Source: JALQTD01 sp965656785
Lineage (GTDB): Bacteria > Bacteroidota > Bacteroidia > Flavobacteriales_D > Sanyastnellaceae
DNA: 64,000 nt
NCBI GenBank assembly: GCA_965656785.1
Contig: CBFHLY010000016.1
Coordinates: 12,587-76,586 of the forward strand
Reading direction: 5' to 3'
Under the pieces are notes generated by a model that saw only the letters and a program-made list of their open reading frames with translations, was not told the DNA's origin and did not search any database. The position numbers were made by a program, and so were the translations under genes. Positions 10,501 to 19,167 of this stretch are shown one piece after another (the stretch's first letter is position 1; each line of letters opens with the position of its first letter).

Positions 10501-10986
10501 CACCGACGGATTGATGTGCCACGTCAGCCCCAAGTCTCCGCACGCCGGTTCGTCCGCCGTCAGCGTCGGCGCCGTCGGCGGAGGCGCGTCGCCTTCCCAA
10601 AGCAACTCGAACCCGCAGTAATTCACGCTCACGTCGCTTTGGAAGATGAAGGTCGCCAAGCCGGAGGTGGCCAGGAGGGGGGCGGGGGTGTAGTCGATGC
10701 CGGTGATTTGGCCCAGGAGCACGCCCGTGGCCGGCGGCCCATCGTACACTTCCAGCACGTCAAACGGGCTCTCCAAGCACACATCCGACAAGAACGTGAT
10801 GTGGATCGGGACGCCCAATTCCACCGTGAACACGAAAAACTCCTCGCCGCTGTAATCGTCCCCTGCGCCGCCCGTGTCCGTCAACATGCCCGTGCACTCC
10901 GTCGAACTTCCGTCCGCCACCGTGTACTCCTCTTGGGCATGCGCCCCGAGCCACCCCAGCATCAACACCGCCCAAATCCACTTCAT
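7552..10986 (-). CDS. Large CUB-containing adhesin with gliding-motility C-terminal domain (CHU_C)
   Basis: The ORF is open further upstream, but the ATG at 10986 starts a clean signal peptide (MKWIWAVLMLGWLGAHAQ) and overlaps the previous stop by four bases, giving 1144 residues. Residues about 19-150 resemble a CUB domain (SPFDVLEVYDGPPATG, ATFIFQSDVSVNYCGFEL). The middle is a chain of Ig-like units with recurring WSGPGVS and PGEYTVTYA phrases. Residues about 1060-1144 form the CHU_C domain (FSPNGDGLNEHLGV, ILNRWGELV, WDGQFRGSPAPTGVYVV). CHU_C is a known type B sorting signal for type IX secretion. Expected location is the cell surface, working with the PorP/SprF protein encoded next. The ligand is unknown. 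Confidence 0.85.
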   Translation of the reverse strand: MKWIWAVLMLGWLGAHAQEEYTVADGSSTECTGMLTDTGGAGDDYSGEEFFVFTVELGVPIHITFLSDVCLESPFDVLEVYDGPPATGVLLGQITGIDYTPAPLLATSGLATFIFQSDVSVNYCGFELLWEGDAPPPTAPTLTADEPACGDLGLTWHINPSVPCAAFIPDSVVVSGGVAVGAAEPVCEGDSATGFFLPFVDGPLEANCTWDVTWGLGLTDACDSTHVFEVTGNVLGSDCAASGEWLDPVSAVCEGACDTLWWAPTGCFGASWVWTVTAGGTVVDTPDSAGIVVCPEELVTVTLVATEDSTGAVTAFSWEVGVEEVTLLTELPPALCASDPVELLAVPEGGTWSGDAVQSGGSWWLDVSGGLAEVTYTSPLGCALDTATQVVFVDAGGPYASCFGAPPFEVDGTDGVWSGAVISPGGTVITALTGTHELVLTYAGCADTTFVEIVEELPAIALGSVCANGEEVVLPVVAEAGVWTGPGLVAGGTAFDPSWVPVGVAEWACELTGCAQPAVGEVLAIEAAPDATACPAGDLVELVGAAPAGGVWSGPGVSTTGWFDPAVAGAGEVTLTYAAPNGCVAETVVVNETTSVALDSLATCGTASPVELVGLPACGVWSGPGVSAEGCVAAFDPAIAGPGEYTVTYALNGCSAELAVVVWPGSVAIPEVAVCSTTAPVELAPDDLLEGGVWEGVGVEPVTGVFTPSEGLPSGAVTYVAPGGCISSAVLQSEPWQQVEPVGGVVDTLCAGTVFDPEWSTGEATWTWAGEPGAAVLVDTLVPGAYEVEAVWTGTFCTSDTAFEVVIPEPLEATVSVADDLICAGEMAEVAYGAVGGNPAVHSWELTAPLPWVPDSSMWWVAEVSDGCGIPDADSVWVNVIQADGLQLSTPDTACFEGAAEVLGWILPEAPWELTWDTTAVVPDDAANDTTWWVLDAAAGSSVPWTVTWPEEGCTGSGVFVVPGHPEVTADVNWPADCVPWDALPVGLAIEGGGATDVEWWVREPGTGVVLDQIQGETALWNPQLPGEVLVQVTASIDGDCAVSASNTVCVLSPQQWFLADRFSPNGDGLNEHLGVRGHPMDAFRMRILNRWGELVADLNAPQPGWDGQFRGSPAPTGVYVVQLEMTFTDGSTVTTERHVTLVR

Positions 10987-11426
10987 TGCACGGTGTCTTG
11001 AATGGTGAGGGTGCCCGTGACCACAGATGGCGAGCGGTTCCCCGCCCGATCTTCCAAGAAAAACGTCAGCGTGGTCGTTTCGAACGGGCCTTCTTCGAGG
11101 AGGAAAAGCGGCGGCACTTGGACCACGAGGTCCCCCGAAATGTCGAGCTCGAGGTAACCGCCGTTGGGGTCGACCGGCGTCATCGGCGGCAAGTGAAACC
11201 CGTCGTCCGCGGTGAGCCGGGCATCGCGCATCCACAGGCTGTAGGCGTCCGCATCCGCCTCCCCGATGTCGCCTTGCGCATCGCGGTAATGCAGCACCAC
11301 CTCGACGGGTTGGGCATGCGCCGTGACCGTGGTCGGGTTCACGCTGACCAAACTGAGTTCCGGCGCCTCAGGCACCACGGTTTCCTTGCAAGCAAGAAAT
11401 AGCAACAGGGCAGGCCACCACCTCAT
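10983..11426 (-). CDS. Small lipoprotein, unknown function
   Basis: A 147-residue protein with a short lipoprotein signal (MRWWPALLLFLAC) whose lipobox Cys is residue 13. The mature part is beta-rich, with LDISGDLVVQVPPLFLLEEG and TLTFFLEDRAGNRSPSVV, suggesting one Ig-like or fibronectin-like domain. I do not recognise the family. Four-base overlaps at both ends (with the CHU_C adhesin downstream and the cytochrome-like lipoprotein upstream) show that it is translated as part of the seven-gene run, so it is probably an envelope component of the same machinery. Confidence 0.65.
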   Translation of the reverse strand: MRWWPALLLFLACKETVVPEAPELSLVSVNPTTVTAHAQPVEVVLHYRDAQGDIGEADADAYSLWMRDARLTADDGFHLPPMTPVDPNGGYLELDISGDLVVQVPPLFLLEEGPFETTTLTFFLEDRAGNRSPSVVTGTLTIQDTVQ

Positions 11427-12346
11427 GGGATGTACAGGGAATAAAGGGGGAAGAAATAAGGTTGGGCACCCGCAGCGGGCACTTCCAACGCGTTCACACC
11501 GTCGCTGATGTCGAGGCGCAAGTAGAACGTAGACCCTGATGCGGCTCCAGACAAATCCACCATCACCCGGTGCCCGTACGTGCTCATGCCGCCGGCAAAA
11601 TCCGCCGCCTCAAACGTCAACGGGGAGTCGGCGGCTGCGGGCATGGCGAGGTCGAGGTCCGCGAGCGTTTCCGCCATCCGCAACCCCACCTGCAAGTCCT
11701 CCACGGCCGTCGAATCGTCGCTCACCGCGAACCACAGGTCAATGGGCGCGGCTTCGACCACGAGTTGGTAATTCGCATCGGGATCGCGGTAGTACGGGTC
11801 TTGCAAGGTGCCCGCTGGGAAGCCGCCGAAGCCGCTGACTTGGGGCGCGAGGTTGGCTGTGACGGGCAGGTTGCCGTTCAAATCGGGCGCGCCCGCTTCG
11901 ATCCACGCCTCGAGGGCGTCGAGGTAGGCGGGACGGTTCGCGGGCCAGTCGGACCCGGGTTCCAGCGAAAGCGGCATCATCCCGGACGTGTTGGGCACGT
12001 CCTCGGTCAGCCGCGTCATCAGCCACGAGGCTGCCGGGTCGCCCGGCACCACGCGCGCCGAGAAGCCCACGGCCGCGTCGTTCGCGATGACCGGGTGGTT
12101 CACCAGCGAATTGTAGGCCGAACCCACCGTGCTGAAGTGCGGCTCGAAGGTCCCGTCGTGGCATCCAGAGTTCGCACACGTCGGTTGGAACACCTTTTCG
12201 TGAAGCCAAACGAACGACCCCTCCACCAGCGGCGACTCGCCGTCGATGATGCCCACCACCGAACCCGCCTCGTCGTACGGGTTCTCCGGCGGCTCCGGCT
12301 TGCAGCCCAGCGCGAAAACGACCAGCAAAGCGACGAACCCCCTCAT
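11423..12346 (-). CDS. Cytochrome-c-like lipoprotein with CX4CH motif
   Basis: The ATG at 12346 gives a lipoprotein signal (MRGFVALLVVFALGC) and 307 residues; earlier in-frame sequence is the shadow of the next gene. Near residue 55 is FQPTCANSGCHDG, a CX4CH heme-attachment-like motif. It is followed about 60 residues later by MMPLSLEPGS and LDALEAWIEAGAPD. This layout is typical of the cytochrome c domains found with DUF1549/DUF1501 proteins of Planctomycetes. The second half is beta-rich (LQVGLRMAETLADL, GSTFYLRLDISDG). It overlaps both neighbours by four bases. Covalent heme binding is inferred from the motif; a structural Cys pair with no heme is the alternative. Confidence 0.65.
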   Translation of the reverse strand: MRGFVALLVVFALGCKPEPPENPYDEAGSVVGIIDGESPLVEGSFVWLHEKVFQPTCANSGCHDGTFEPHFSTVGSAYNSLVNHPVIANDAAVGFSARVVPGDPAASWLMTRLTEDVPNTSGMMPLSLEPGSDWPANRPAYLDALEAWIEAGAPDLNGNLPVTANLAPQVSGFGGFPAGTLQDPYYRDPDANYQLVVEAAPIDLWFAVSDDSTAVEDLQVGLRMAETLADLDLAMPAAADSPLTFEAADFAGGMSTYGHRVMVDLSGAASGSTFYLRLDISDGVNALEVPAAGAQPYFFPLYSLYIP

Positions 12347-13698
12347 AGCTGTTCGAGCAGGCTTTGGGTCCCTGGCGCCAGCATCCCCGCGCTCAAGACC
12401 TCCGGTTTCACGCCCAGCAAGTCCGCCACCGTCAGCATCGTGTCGCTCACGAGCCCCACCGGATTGCCTTCGCTTCCGACCGAATGGTTCGCCGGAATGT
12501 CCGGCCCCACGAGCTGCGTCCAAACCCGCATCGAGTTCGCGTCGCTGTGGTCGTACGCCCGCCATTCGTTCGAGTCGATGATGTTGTTCGGGTTGAGGTT
12601 GCGCCCGCATTCCGGGGTGGTCAAGAGGGTCGTGGTGCCCGCCATGCCCGGGATGTTGGTTTGGATTTCGTTCCACAGGTAGCCCACGGCGTGGTCCGCC
12701 CGGTGGAGCGCGGCGAGGTATCCGCTGAAGTTCGAGTGGCATTGGTCCACCGCCCCGAGGTTGACCATCAGGAAGTTGGGCTTGAACCACTTCAGCACTT
12801 CGACGGCGAATGCCACGGTCAGGAGGTCGCCGTTGTCGGTGACCGGTGGGAGGGGCAGGGTGCCGTTTTCGACCTTTTCGTACATCGCTTCCATGAAGGC
12901 CTTGATGTCCTCGCGTTCTTCCTGGCTGTTGCCGAGGCCGCCCGCTCCTTGTTGGCCGAGGAGGGACTGGAATTGCAAGTCGAGGAAGGTCCGCAGCCGG
13001 TTCATCGGTGCGAGCTCGTATTCGGGGTGGTAGATTTTCGCGTCGGCGAGGTAGGTTTGGCCTGCGCTGCCGAAGGTCACGGTGGGCGCGAAGAAGTTGC
13101 CGCCGTAGTTCGCGCCGTAGTCGGGGTGGGCGCTTTGGGTCAGCAGGGGCGTGGAGCCGCCGATGCCGTTTCCCACGAACCAAACATCCGTCGCCCCATA
13201 CCCCCCGTGCCGCCGCAAGTACTCAAAAATCGTCGGGTTCACCGGGCGCTGCTTCAGCCCCTGCGTCGTCACGGTGCTCCCTTGCACCAGCGAGTTCAGC
13301 CCGCCGTAGTGGCCCGCGCTCAGCGCCTGCACTTCCCGAAAGACCGTGCCTTGCTGGTCGAGCGGCGTGTTGAGGATGGCCGGAATCGGCGTGTTCCCGT
13401 TGTTGCCGGTGCCGAAGACGATCTTCGCCACGGGCGACTCGCCGCTCAGCATGTTGAACAGGATGTTCCCCGGATAGGGCTCGCCCTGGCTGTCCTCCAC
13501 GTACCGCTGCAAAATCGATTCCTGCTGCCGCACCCCGCCCGCAAAGGCCACCATCACCACGTGCTCGCTCGACCGCATGCCTGTCGGCGCGAACAACCGC
13601 CCGCTCGGCAAGATGTACGGCGCCACCGCCAATCCGGCCGCGCCCAGTCCCGCCTTCTTCAGAAATTCCCGGCGGTTTACGTTGTTTGTCGCTGCCAT
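12343..13698 (-). CDS. Tat-exported DUF1501-like protein (alkaline-phosphatase superfamily)
   Basis: The 451-residue protein begins with a twin-arginine signal, NRREFLKKAGLGAAGLAVAPY, pointing to folded export across the inner membrane. The body resembles DUF1501 proteins (sulfatase/alkaline-phosphatase fold without proven activity): HVVMVAFAGGVRQQES near the start, PNFLMVNLGAVDQCHSNF in the middle, then TTTLLTTPECGRNLNPN and AYDHSDANS. The ATG at 13698 follows the upstream stop by one base and begins MAATNN; an earlier ATG at 13731 would overlap that gene. DUF1501 genes usually accompany DUF1549/1553 or DUF1800 partners, which fits the flanking lipoproteins. The substrate is unknown. Confidence 0.7.
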   Translation of the reverse strand: MAATNNVNRREFLKKAGLGAAGLAVAPYILPSGRLFAPTGMRSSEHVVMVAFAGGVRQQESILQRYVEDSQGEPYPGNILFNMLSGESPVAKIVFGTGNNGNTPIPAILNTPLDQQGTVFREVQALSAGHYGGLNSLVQGSTVTTQGLKQRPVNPTIFEYLRRHGGYGATDVWFVGNGIGGSTPLLTQSAHPDYGANYGGNFFAPTVTFGSAGQTYLADAKIYHPEYELAPMNRLRTFLDLQFQSLLGQQGAGGLGNSQEEREDIKAFMEAMYEKVENGTLPLPPVTDNGDLLTVAFAVEVLKWFKPNFLMVNLGAVDQCHSNFSGYLAALHRADHAVGYLWNEIQTNIPGMAGTTTLLTTPECGRNLNPNNIIDSNEWRAYDHSDANSMRVWTQLVGPDIPANHSVGSEGNPVGLVSDTMLTVADLLGVKPEVLSAGMLAPGTQSLLEQL

Positions 13699-13699
13699 C

Positions 13700-14194
13700 T
13701 CAGTAGTATTGGTATTCTTCCGACAAGCCAAACGCCAAGTACACCAACTCCGGCGTCAGCTCCGGGTTGTCCGCGAGAAACCCCCGCATGAACGTCCGCT
13801 CCGCGGTGGTCGGCTGCCGCACAAAAAACCGGATGTACGTCTCCTCGATGAAGGCATCCGGATTCGCGTGCATCTCCGCCGCCGAGGGCAACATCACGCC
13901 GTCCTCGTTGAAAAAGTTGCTCAGGATGACCTCGCGGGCCACGTCTTGGTCGCCGATGGATTCGAAGACCTCGGCGATGTCGAACTGGTCGTTCGCGGGG
14001 AGGCCGGTTTGGAAGAGGTTGGTGTAGACGATGGATACCCACTGCTCGGGGGATTTGGCCCGATCCTTCCCCGCGCTCGCCGCTTCCACGCCATAATCCT
14101 CGAGGACGTAATGCGCCTCCGTCGGCCGCTCGCACGCCGCCAACGCAATCACCGCCACGGCGGCCAGGAGCTTAATCGAACCCTGCATATTCAT
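13700..14194 (-). CDS. Lipoprotein, DUF1549-like short form
   Basis: This 164-residue protein has a lipobox (LLAAVAVIALAAC) and a mature part with EETYIRFFVRQPTTAERTFM, the helix phrase typical of DUF1549-type proteins (a residue pattern like RxxLGRxPTxxE). A similar phrase occurs in the next gene upstream, so the two may be paralogous halves. The 5' end overlaps that gene by 23 bases; an alternative ATG at 14188 changes little. The C-terminal half is helical (ELVYLAFGLSEEYQYY). No catalytic residues are evident. It is probably a periplasm-facing structural partner of the DUF1501-like protein. Confidence 0.6.
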   Translation of the reverse strand: MNMQGSIKLLAAVAVIALAACERPTEAHYVLEDYGVEAASAGKDRAKSPEQWVSIVYTNLFQTGLPANDQFDIAEVFESIGDQDVAREVILSNFFNEDGVMLPSAAEMHANPDAFIEETYIRFFVRQPTTAERTFMRGFLADNPELTPELVYLAFGLSEEYQYY

Positions 14195-15083
14195 CGGTCT
14201 TCATGATGGTGGTGTACACGCGCGCCAAATCCAATTCCACGCCCAACGCCGCCAACCCCTCGACCAACTCCGCGTCCGACGGCTCCCGGCTCAGGAGCGA
14301 ACGGTAGGCCCACCGGACCGTCCCTTCGTCCCATTCCGCATTGGAAGTCAGCACACTCAAGTAACTCGGTTTGTCCGCAATCGGTTGCCCCATCAGGCTG
14401 CTCCCGAGGTTCGATTCTATGCTCGGATATGCCGCATCGAACTCCGCCGCCGTCGGGAAGCGCTGGAAAAAGTCATCGAACGTCGCGTTGATGAAGTTGA
14501 AGGAGTTCATGTTGATTTGGTCATACACGGCGTTGTAGGCCAAACGCCACGTCGCCTCGCGCAAATCGATCGAGTCCAGTGGCAACTGCGTCCGGATGAG
14601 CATCACGTTCTCCAGCCGCTGCGCGCGCTCCGTGTTGAGCGCGTAGCCCAGCAAATCCCCGCCCAGCGAGTCGTTGTAGGCCGCGAACAACAAATTCCCG
14701 CGGTACTGCTGGAGGATGCCCTCCGAGGCCCCGTCGATGAACCGGGACTTCAAATCGCTGTACAGCTTGTCGAAATAGGCACCCCGGAACGTGGTGCCCA
14801 TCGTCGGCGCGCTCCCGCGCAGCAGCGAGTCGAGCACGGCCTGCCGCGCGTCCATCACCAAACCCTCCGTTTCGAGGAAAGCCACCGCTTCGTCCAACTC
14901 GGCGTCGGTCGGCTCCCGGCCGATGCCGTCGATGTACGCCCGGTTGACGTAGTTGTTCACCAGGACCGTCGGGATGCCCGAATAGCCCGGAACGGGATTG
15001 TCCTCGAAGGTGAAGACCTCCGGTTTGCACCCTGCTGTGATCAGCAACAGGCTGGTTCCGAGCCAAGCAATGCGGTTCATCAT
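14172..15083 (-). CDS. Lipoprotein, DUF1549-like, two repeats
   Basis: From the ATG at 15083 the protein has 303 residues with a lipoprotein signal ending LLLITAGC. Two separated segments share the DUF1549-like phrase: NRAYIDGIGREPTDAELDEA near the N-terminus and RWAYRSLLSREPSDAELVEG near the C-terminus, each followed by helical sequence. In Planctomycetes this family accompanies cytochrome c and DUF1501 proteins. It is the first gene of the seven-gene run to 6561 and lies 50 bases after the MoxR stop. The start is uncertain: ATGs also lie at 15119 and 15080. Function is unknown. Confidence 0.6.
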   Translation of the reverse strand: MMNRIAWLGTSLLLITAGCKPEVFTFEDNPVPGYSGIPTVLVNNYVNRAYIDGIGREPTDAELDEAVAFLETEGLVMDARQAVLDSLLRGSAPTMGTTFRGAYFDKLYSDLKSRFIDGASEGILQQYRGNLLFAAYNDSLGGDLLGYALNTERAQRLENVMLIRTQLPLDSIDLREATWRLAYNAVYDQINMNSFNFINATFDDFFQRFPTAAEFDAAYPSIESNLGSSLMGQPIADKPSYLSVLTSNAEWDEGTVRWAYRSLLSREPSDAELVEGLAALGVELDLARVYTTIMKTDEYAGFD

Positions 15084-15133
15084 CGAAGGGAAGTTAAGCA
15101 TTCCTCCGATTGCAACCACGGTCGGCCTTCAGG

Positions 15134-16096
<963 letters not shown>

Positions 16097-16101
16097 GTTC
16101 T

Positions 16102-16109
16102 CAAATTTA
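16102..16109 (-). promoter_or_regulatory. -7 promoter element of the MoxR gene
   Basis: Read on the minus strand this is TAAATTTG, a full match to the Bacteroidota -7 consensus TAnnTTTG. It ends five bases before the ATG at 16096, so the transcript would be leaderless or nearly so. No clear TTTG -33 box is seen 19-21 bases upstream. Confidence 0.4.
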
Positions 16110-16116
16110 GCGCGCT

Positions 16117-16866
16117 TCAGCGGTTCCACGGCAGGAATTGCCCCAACTTCCTCAACGGTTTCATCAGCGGGGTCCACGGAGGCATGCGCAGCCCATTCAG
16201 CCGCCACGCCGAGCGGTCCTCGCGGTTTGCTCGCAGGCGGTTCCGCCAATTCGCGTTGCTCACTCCGCCCACCTGCATCCGAACGAGGACGTGCGGGACG
16301 TAGCCGAGGACGAGGCCGTGGCGGTGGATGAACCGGAGCATCAATTCGTAGTCCGCCGCGCTCCGGAGGTCGGTCCGAAATCCGCCCCACCGCTCGAACG
16401 CGGCGCGCCGTGCAAAAAACGTCGGATGCGGCGGCATCCAGCCGCGCCGGAAGGCCCCGGGCGCATACGTCCCGCTCACCCAGCGCCGGGTCACCCGCTC
16501 GCCGTCCACGTACACCAAGTCGCCGTAGACGCCTTCCACTCCCTGAACGAAGGCCGCAGCCACGCGCTCCAGCACCCGGTCATCGGCGTACACGTCATCG
16601 CTGTTCAGGAAGGCCACGGCATCTCCCGTGGCGGCTTGCCAGCCCTTGTTCATCGCGTCGTACAGCCCTTCGTCCGGTTCAGAAATGACGTGTGCGATGC
16701 GTTGGGTCCACGGCTCGATCGCCTTCAGGGTGCCGTCGGTGGACGCGCCGTCCACCACGATGTACTCCAGTTCGAACCCGGTTTGCCGTTGTCCCACCAC
16801 GGAAGCCACCGCTGCAGCGATGGTCGCTTCTGCGTTGTAGGCCACCGTGACGATGGACAGCTTCAT
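16117..16866 (-). CDS. Family 2 glycosyltransferase
   Basis: A 249-residue enzyme with the complete family 2 core: KLSIVTVAYNAEATIAAAVA, EYIVVDGASTDGT, SEPDEGLYDAMNKGWQAATG, the metal site FLNSDDVY, and a late SAADYELMLRFIHRHG segment. The pattern resembles WcaE-type enzymes of exopolysaccharide synthesis. The start ATG overlaps the upstream TGA by one base (TGATG), so it is coupled to the SurA-like gene even though the functions differ. The donor sugar is unknown. Confidence 0.88.
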   Translation of the reverse strand: MKLSIVTVAYNAEATIAAAVASVVGQRQTGFELEYIVVDGASTDGTLKAIEPWTQRIAHVISEPDEGLYDAMNKGWQAATGDAVAFLNSDDVYADDRVLERVAAAFVQGVEGVYGDLVYVDGERVTRRWVSGTYAPGAFRRGWMPPHPTFFARRAAFERWGGFRTDLRSAADYELMLRFIHRHGLVLGYVPHVLVRMQVGGVSNANWRNRLRANREDRSAWRLNGLRMPPWTPLMKPLRKLGQFLPWNR

Positions 16867-18281
16867 CAGTTGTTCGCCGAAATGCCGCTCCAATCGTGTT
16901 CCGTCGGGCACGTGGCGTAAGGCGGGTCGATGCGCACGTAGGTCTCGGCGATGTGGCTGCGCAGCCAGGAGTTCATCTTTTCCGCACGCAGCTCCGCTTC
17001 CACTTGGGATTGGAACAAACCGAAGTCGTCCTTCGGATTCGCCCGGTGAGCCGGATACCGCTGGTCCATCCGGTACATCGCCCAGTAGCCGTTGTCGTCC
17101 TCGTCCACCATCAGAATGGGCTCCGACCACGCGCCCTCGGCCAAATTGTCGAGCAGGAAGAACACGTTGGGATCGATTTCGTCCACCCCAAACCGCGTTG
17201 AACCGTCCCGTGGATTCACCACCTGTCCGCGCTGGTTTTTCGATTCTTCCCGCGTGGAGAACCGCTGCGCGGCTTCCGCAAAATCCCACATCTCGCGTCC
17301 CAATTGTGCGGCCAACGTGTCGATTTCGGCTTCGAGGGCATCGAGCGCAGCGGGATCCACCTTCGGCGACATCAGGACGTGGCAGGCGCTGAACACTTCG
17401 CCCCGGCGCTCGGTCGGCTTCACGAAGTGGAACCCAAAATCCGACGAAAACACCGGCGACAACTCACCGATGGGCGTGTCGAACACCGCCGCCTCGAATT
17501 CCGGCACGAACTCCCCCCGGCGAATCCCATCGTAGCACCCGCCCTTGTATTTCGATCCGGGGTCTTCCGAGTGGCGCATCGCGGCGAGCGTCATGGAGAG
17601 CTTGCCTTGCTCGACGAGCGTGCGGATGGAATCGAGTGCGCTGCGGGTTTGGCCGCGTTGCACCTCGGTGATGGCGGGCTGCAGAACGATTTCGCTGTAG
17701 CTCAGCGCTTCCGGAATCAGCGGCAGGCTGTCCGGCGGGGTCTCCGCATAGGCCTGCTGCACTTCGGCGGGCGTCGCACGGACTTGCTGGTCGATGCTGC
17801 CTTGCATCCGCGAGGCGAGCAGCTGTTCGCGCAAGGGGTCTGCAAATTCCGATTTCCATTGAGCAACGCTGCGTCCGTACTCGTTTTCGAAGGCCTCGAG
17901 GCTTCCGAATTGCCGAATGTAATAGGCCAAACGCCGATCCAGTTCATCCATCACTTCCGCCTCCGTCACTTCCAAGCTGTCCAACTTCGCGTTGTGGACG
18001 AGCAGTTTTTGGAACAACAAATCTTCCAACAACCGGCACTCGGCCTTGCGGTCCACGTTCATGCCCTGCGCCCGCGCACTGAAGGCCTGCGCCTCCACGT
18101 CGGATTGCAGCACGAACTCGTCTCCGACCACCGCGACCACGGCGTCAAGCACCTGAAAATCCGTGCTGTCGAGGGTCGCCATCGCGGGCAGCGTGGCGAA
18201 CACGGCGCCCACGACGAGGAGGGCGCGGATGGAGGAAATAAAGGCTTTCACGGGCACGAAGATACACCGCGCCTTCCGCAC
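16866..18281 (-). CDS. SurA-like periplasmic peptidyl-prolyl isomerase
   Basis: This 471-residue exported protein has a signal segment (IRALLVVGAVFATLPAMA) and a SurA-type N-terminal region (VLDAVVAVVGDEFVLQSDVEAQAF). Parvulin-like domains cover about residues 190-290 (LSYSEIVLQP, SKYKGGCYDGIRRGEFVPEFE, SDFGFHFVKPTERRGE) and, more weakly, 295-400 (ACHVLMSPKV). It should act in the periplasm as a chaperone and isomerase for outer-membrane proteins. The start is uncertain: a GTG at 18251 would give a shorter signal. It is second last in a block of three related genes with two-to-eleven-base gaps. Confidence 0.85.
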   Translation of the reverse strand: MRKARCIFVPVKAFISSIRALLVVGAVFATLPAMATLDSTDFQVLDAVVAVVGDEFVLQSDVEAQAFSARAQGMNVDRKAECRLLEDLLFQKLLVHNAKLDSLEVTEAEVMDELDRRLAYYIRQFGSLEAFENEYGRSVAQWKSEFADPLREQLLASRMQGSIDQQVRATPAEVQQAYAETPPDSLPLIPEALSYSEIVLQPAITEVQRGQTRSALDSIRTLVEQGKLSMTLAAMRHSEDPGSKYKGGCYDGIRRGEFVPEFEAAVFDTPIGELSPVFSSDFGFHFVKPTERRGEVFSACHVLMSPKVDPAALDALEAEIDTLAAQLGREMWDFAEAAQRFSTREESKNQRGQVVNPRDGSTRFGVDEIDPNVFFLLDNLAEGAWSEPILMVDEDDNGYWAMYRMDQRYPAHRANPKDDFGLFQSQVEAELRAEKMNSWLRSHIAETYVRIDPPYATCPTEHDWSGISANN

Positions 18282-18292
18282 GGGGATGTGAA

Positions 18293-19165
18293 TTAAGGCA
18301 AAGGCGGTTCCAACCGCAGGATCGCCCCTTCCGCGTGCGCTTTTTCGAGGAGCCGTTCCTGCAAGGTGGACAGGAGTTCCGTTCGGCGGGCGTGGAGGAT
18401 GAGTTCTTCGATGCGCTCGCGGACGAGTTCGAAGGGGGCGGGGGCGTCCTTGAGGGAGTGCTCGAGGAATTGCAGCCAGTACAGGCGTCCGTCTTGCTCG
18501 AACGAGATGAGGCGGCGGTCGGCGATTTGGCGTTCCGGGCGGTAGAGCTGCAGGGGCACTTCATGGACGAGGTCGTCGAGGAGCCACCAAATTTCCGGGT
18601 CGATGCTGTACACTGCGGCGTTTTCCACGCACCAGGCCTCGAGCACTGCCACCTGGGAGCTGTCCATGGAGAGGAACAGGTTTTGGACCGAGGCCAAATC
18701 CCGTCCGTCCGCCGGCAGGTGCAAAAACCGCGCGCGCACCACGTAATCGTTCACGGGAAACAGCGCGGACTGCGCATCGTAGAACGCGCGCGCCTCCGTT
18801 TCGGTCACCTCCACGTTCAGCCGCTCCGCCACATACCGCTCCTCGAAGCGGTGCATGACGAGGGCATTTCGGTACGCTTCCAGTTCCTTGCTGAAGTCCA
18901 AATCGGCCGCCTCCAACTCGCGTTCCGCCTGGTGCAGCATGACCTGCTCCCGGAGCCACCCTTCCATGAGGCGGGTGGCGAGGGCGGTGCTGTCTTCGGC
19001 GTCGAGGTCGTTCGGGATTTGGCCTTCCAAGTCGCTCCAGCTCAGGATGCGGTCGTACGCCTGCGCCGCCACGGGCACATCGGCTTGCGACTCGCTTCCC
19101 CACCCGCTGCAGCCGAACAGCAAGGCGCCGCCGAGCAGCCCCAGCAGCAAGTGCGCCGGTTTCAC
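18293..19165 (-). CDS. SurA/PpiC-related lipoprotein (chaperone part only)
   Basis: A GTG at 19165, two bases after the upstream stop, starts a lipoprotein signal (VKPAHLLLGLLGGALLFGC) and 290 residues. The mature part is a helical SurA-like region: YDRILSWSDLEGQIPNDL, then WLREQVMLHQAERELEAADLDFSKELEAY, in the manner of the N-terminal chaperone domain of SurA. I see no well-formed parvulin domain. The earlier in-frame sequence is a shadow of the neighbouring gene. Position between two PPIases argues that it works with them in outer-membrane protein folding. Confidence 0.7.
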   Translation of the reverse strand: MKPAHLLLGLLGGALLFGCSGWGSESQADVPVAAQAYDRILSWSDLEGQIPNDLDAEDSTALATRLMEGWLREQVMLHQAERELEAADLDFSKELEAYRNALVMHRFEERYVAERLNVEVTETEARAFYDAQSALFPVNDYVVRARFLHLPADGRDLASVQNLFLSMDSSQVAVLEAWCVENAAVYSIDPEIWWLLDDLVHEVPLQLYRPERQIADRRLISFEQDGRLYWLQFLEHSLKDAPAPFELVRERIEELILHARRTELLSTLQERLLEKAHAEGAILRLEPPLP

Positions 19166-19167
19166 GG

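Noticed and set aside
7570..10621. 968- and 657-codon plus-strand frames opposite the CHU_C adhesin
   Set aside because: Translations are Arg/Pro/His- or Ser/Thr/Pro-biased with no domain, whereas the minus strand has CUB and CHU_C domains. They are shadows.
10987..11235. N-terminal extension of the CHU_C adhesin up to 11235
   Set aside because: The added 83 residues overlap the lipoprotein gene and precede a clean signal peptide; the ATG at 10986 with a four-base overlap is better.
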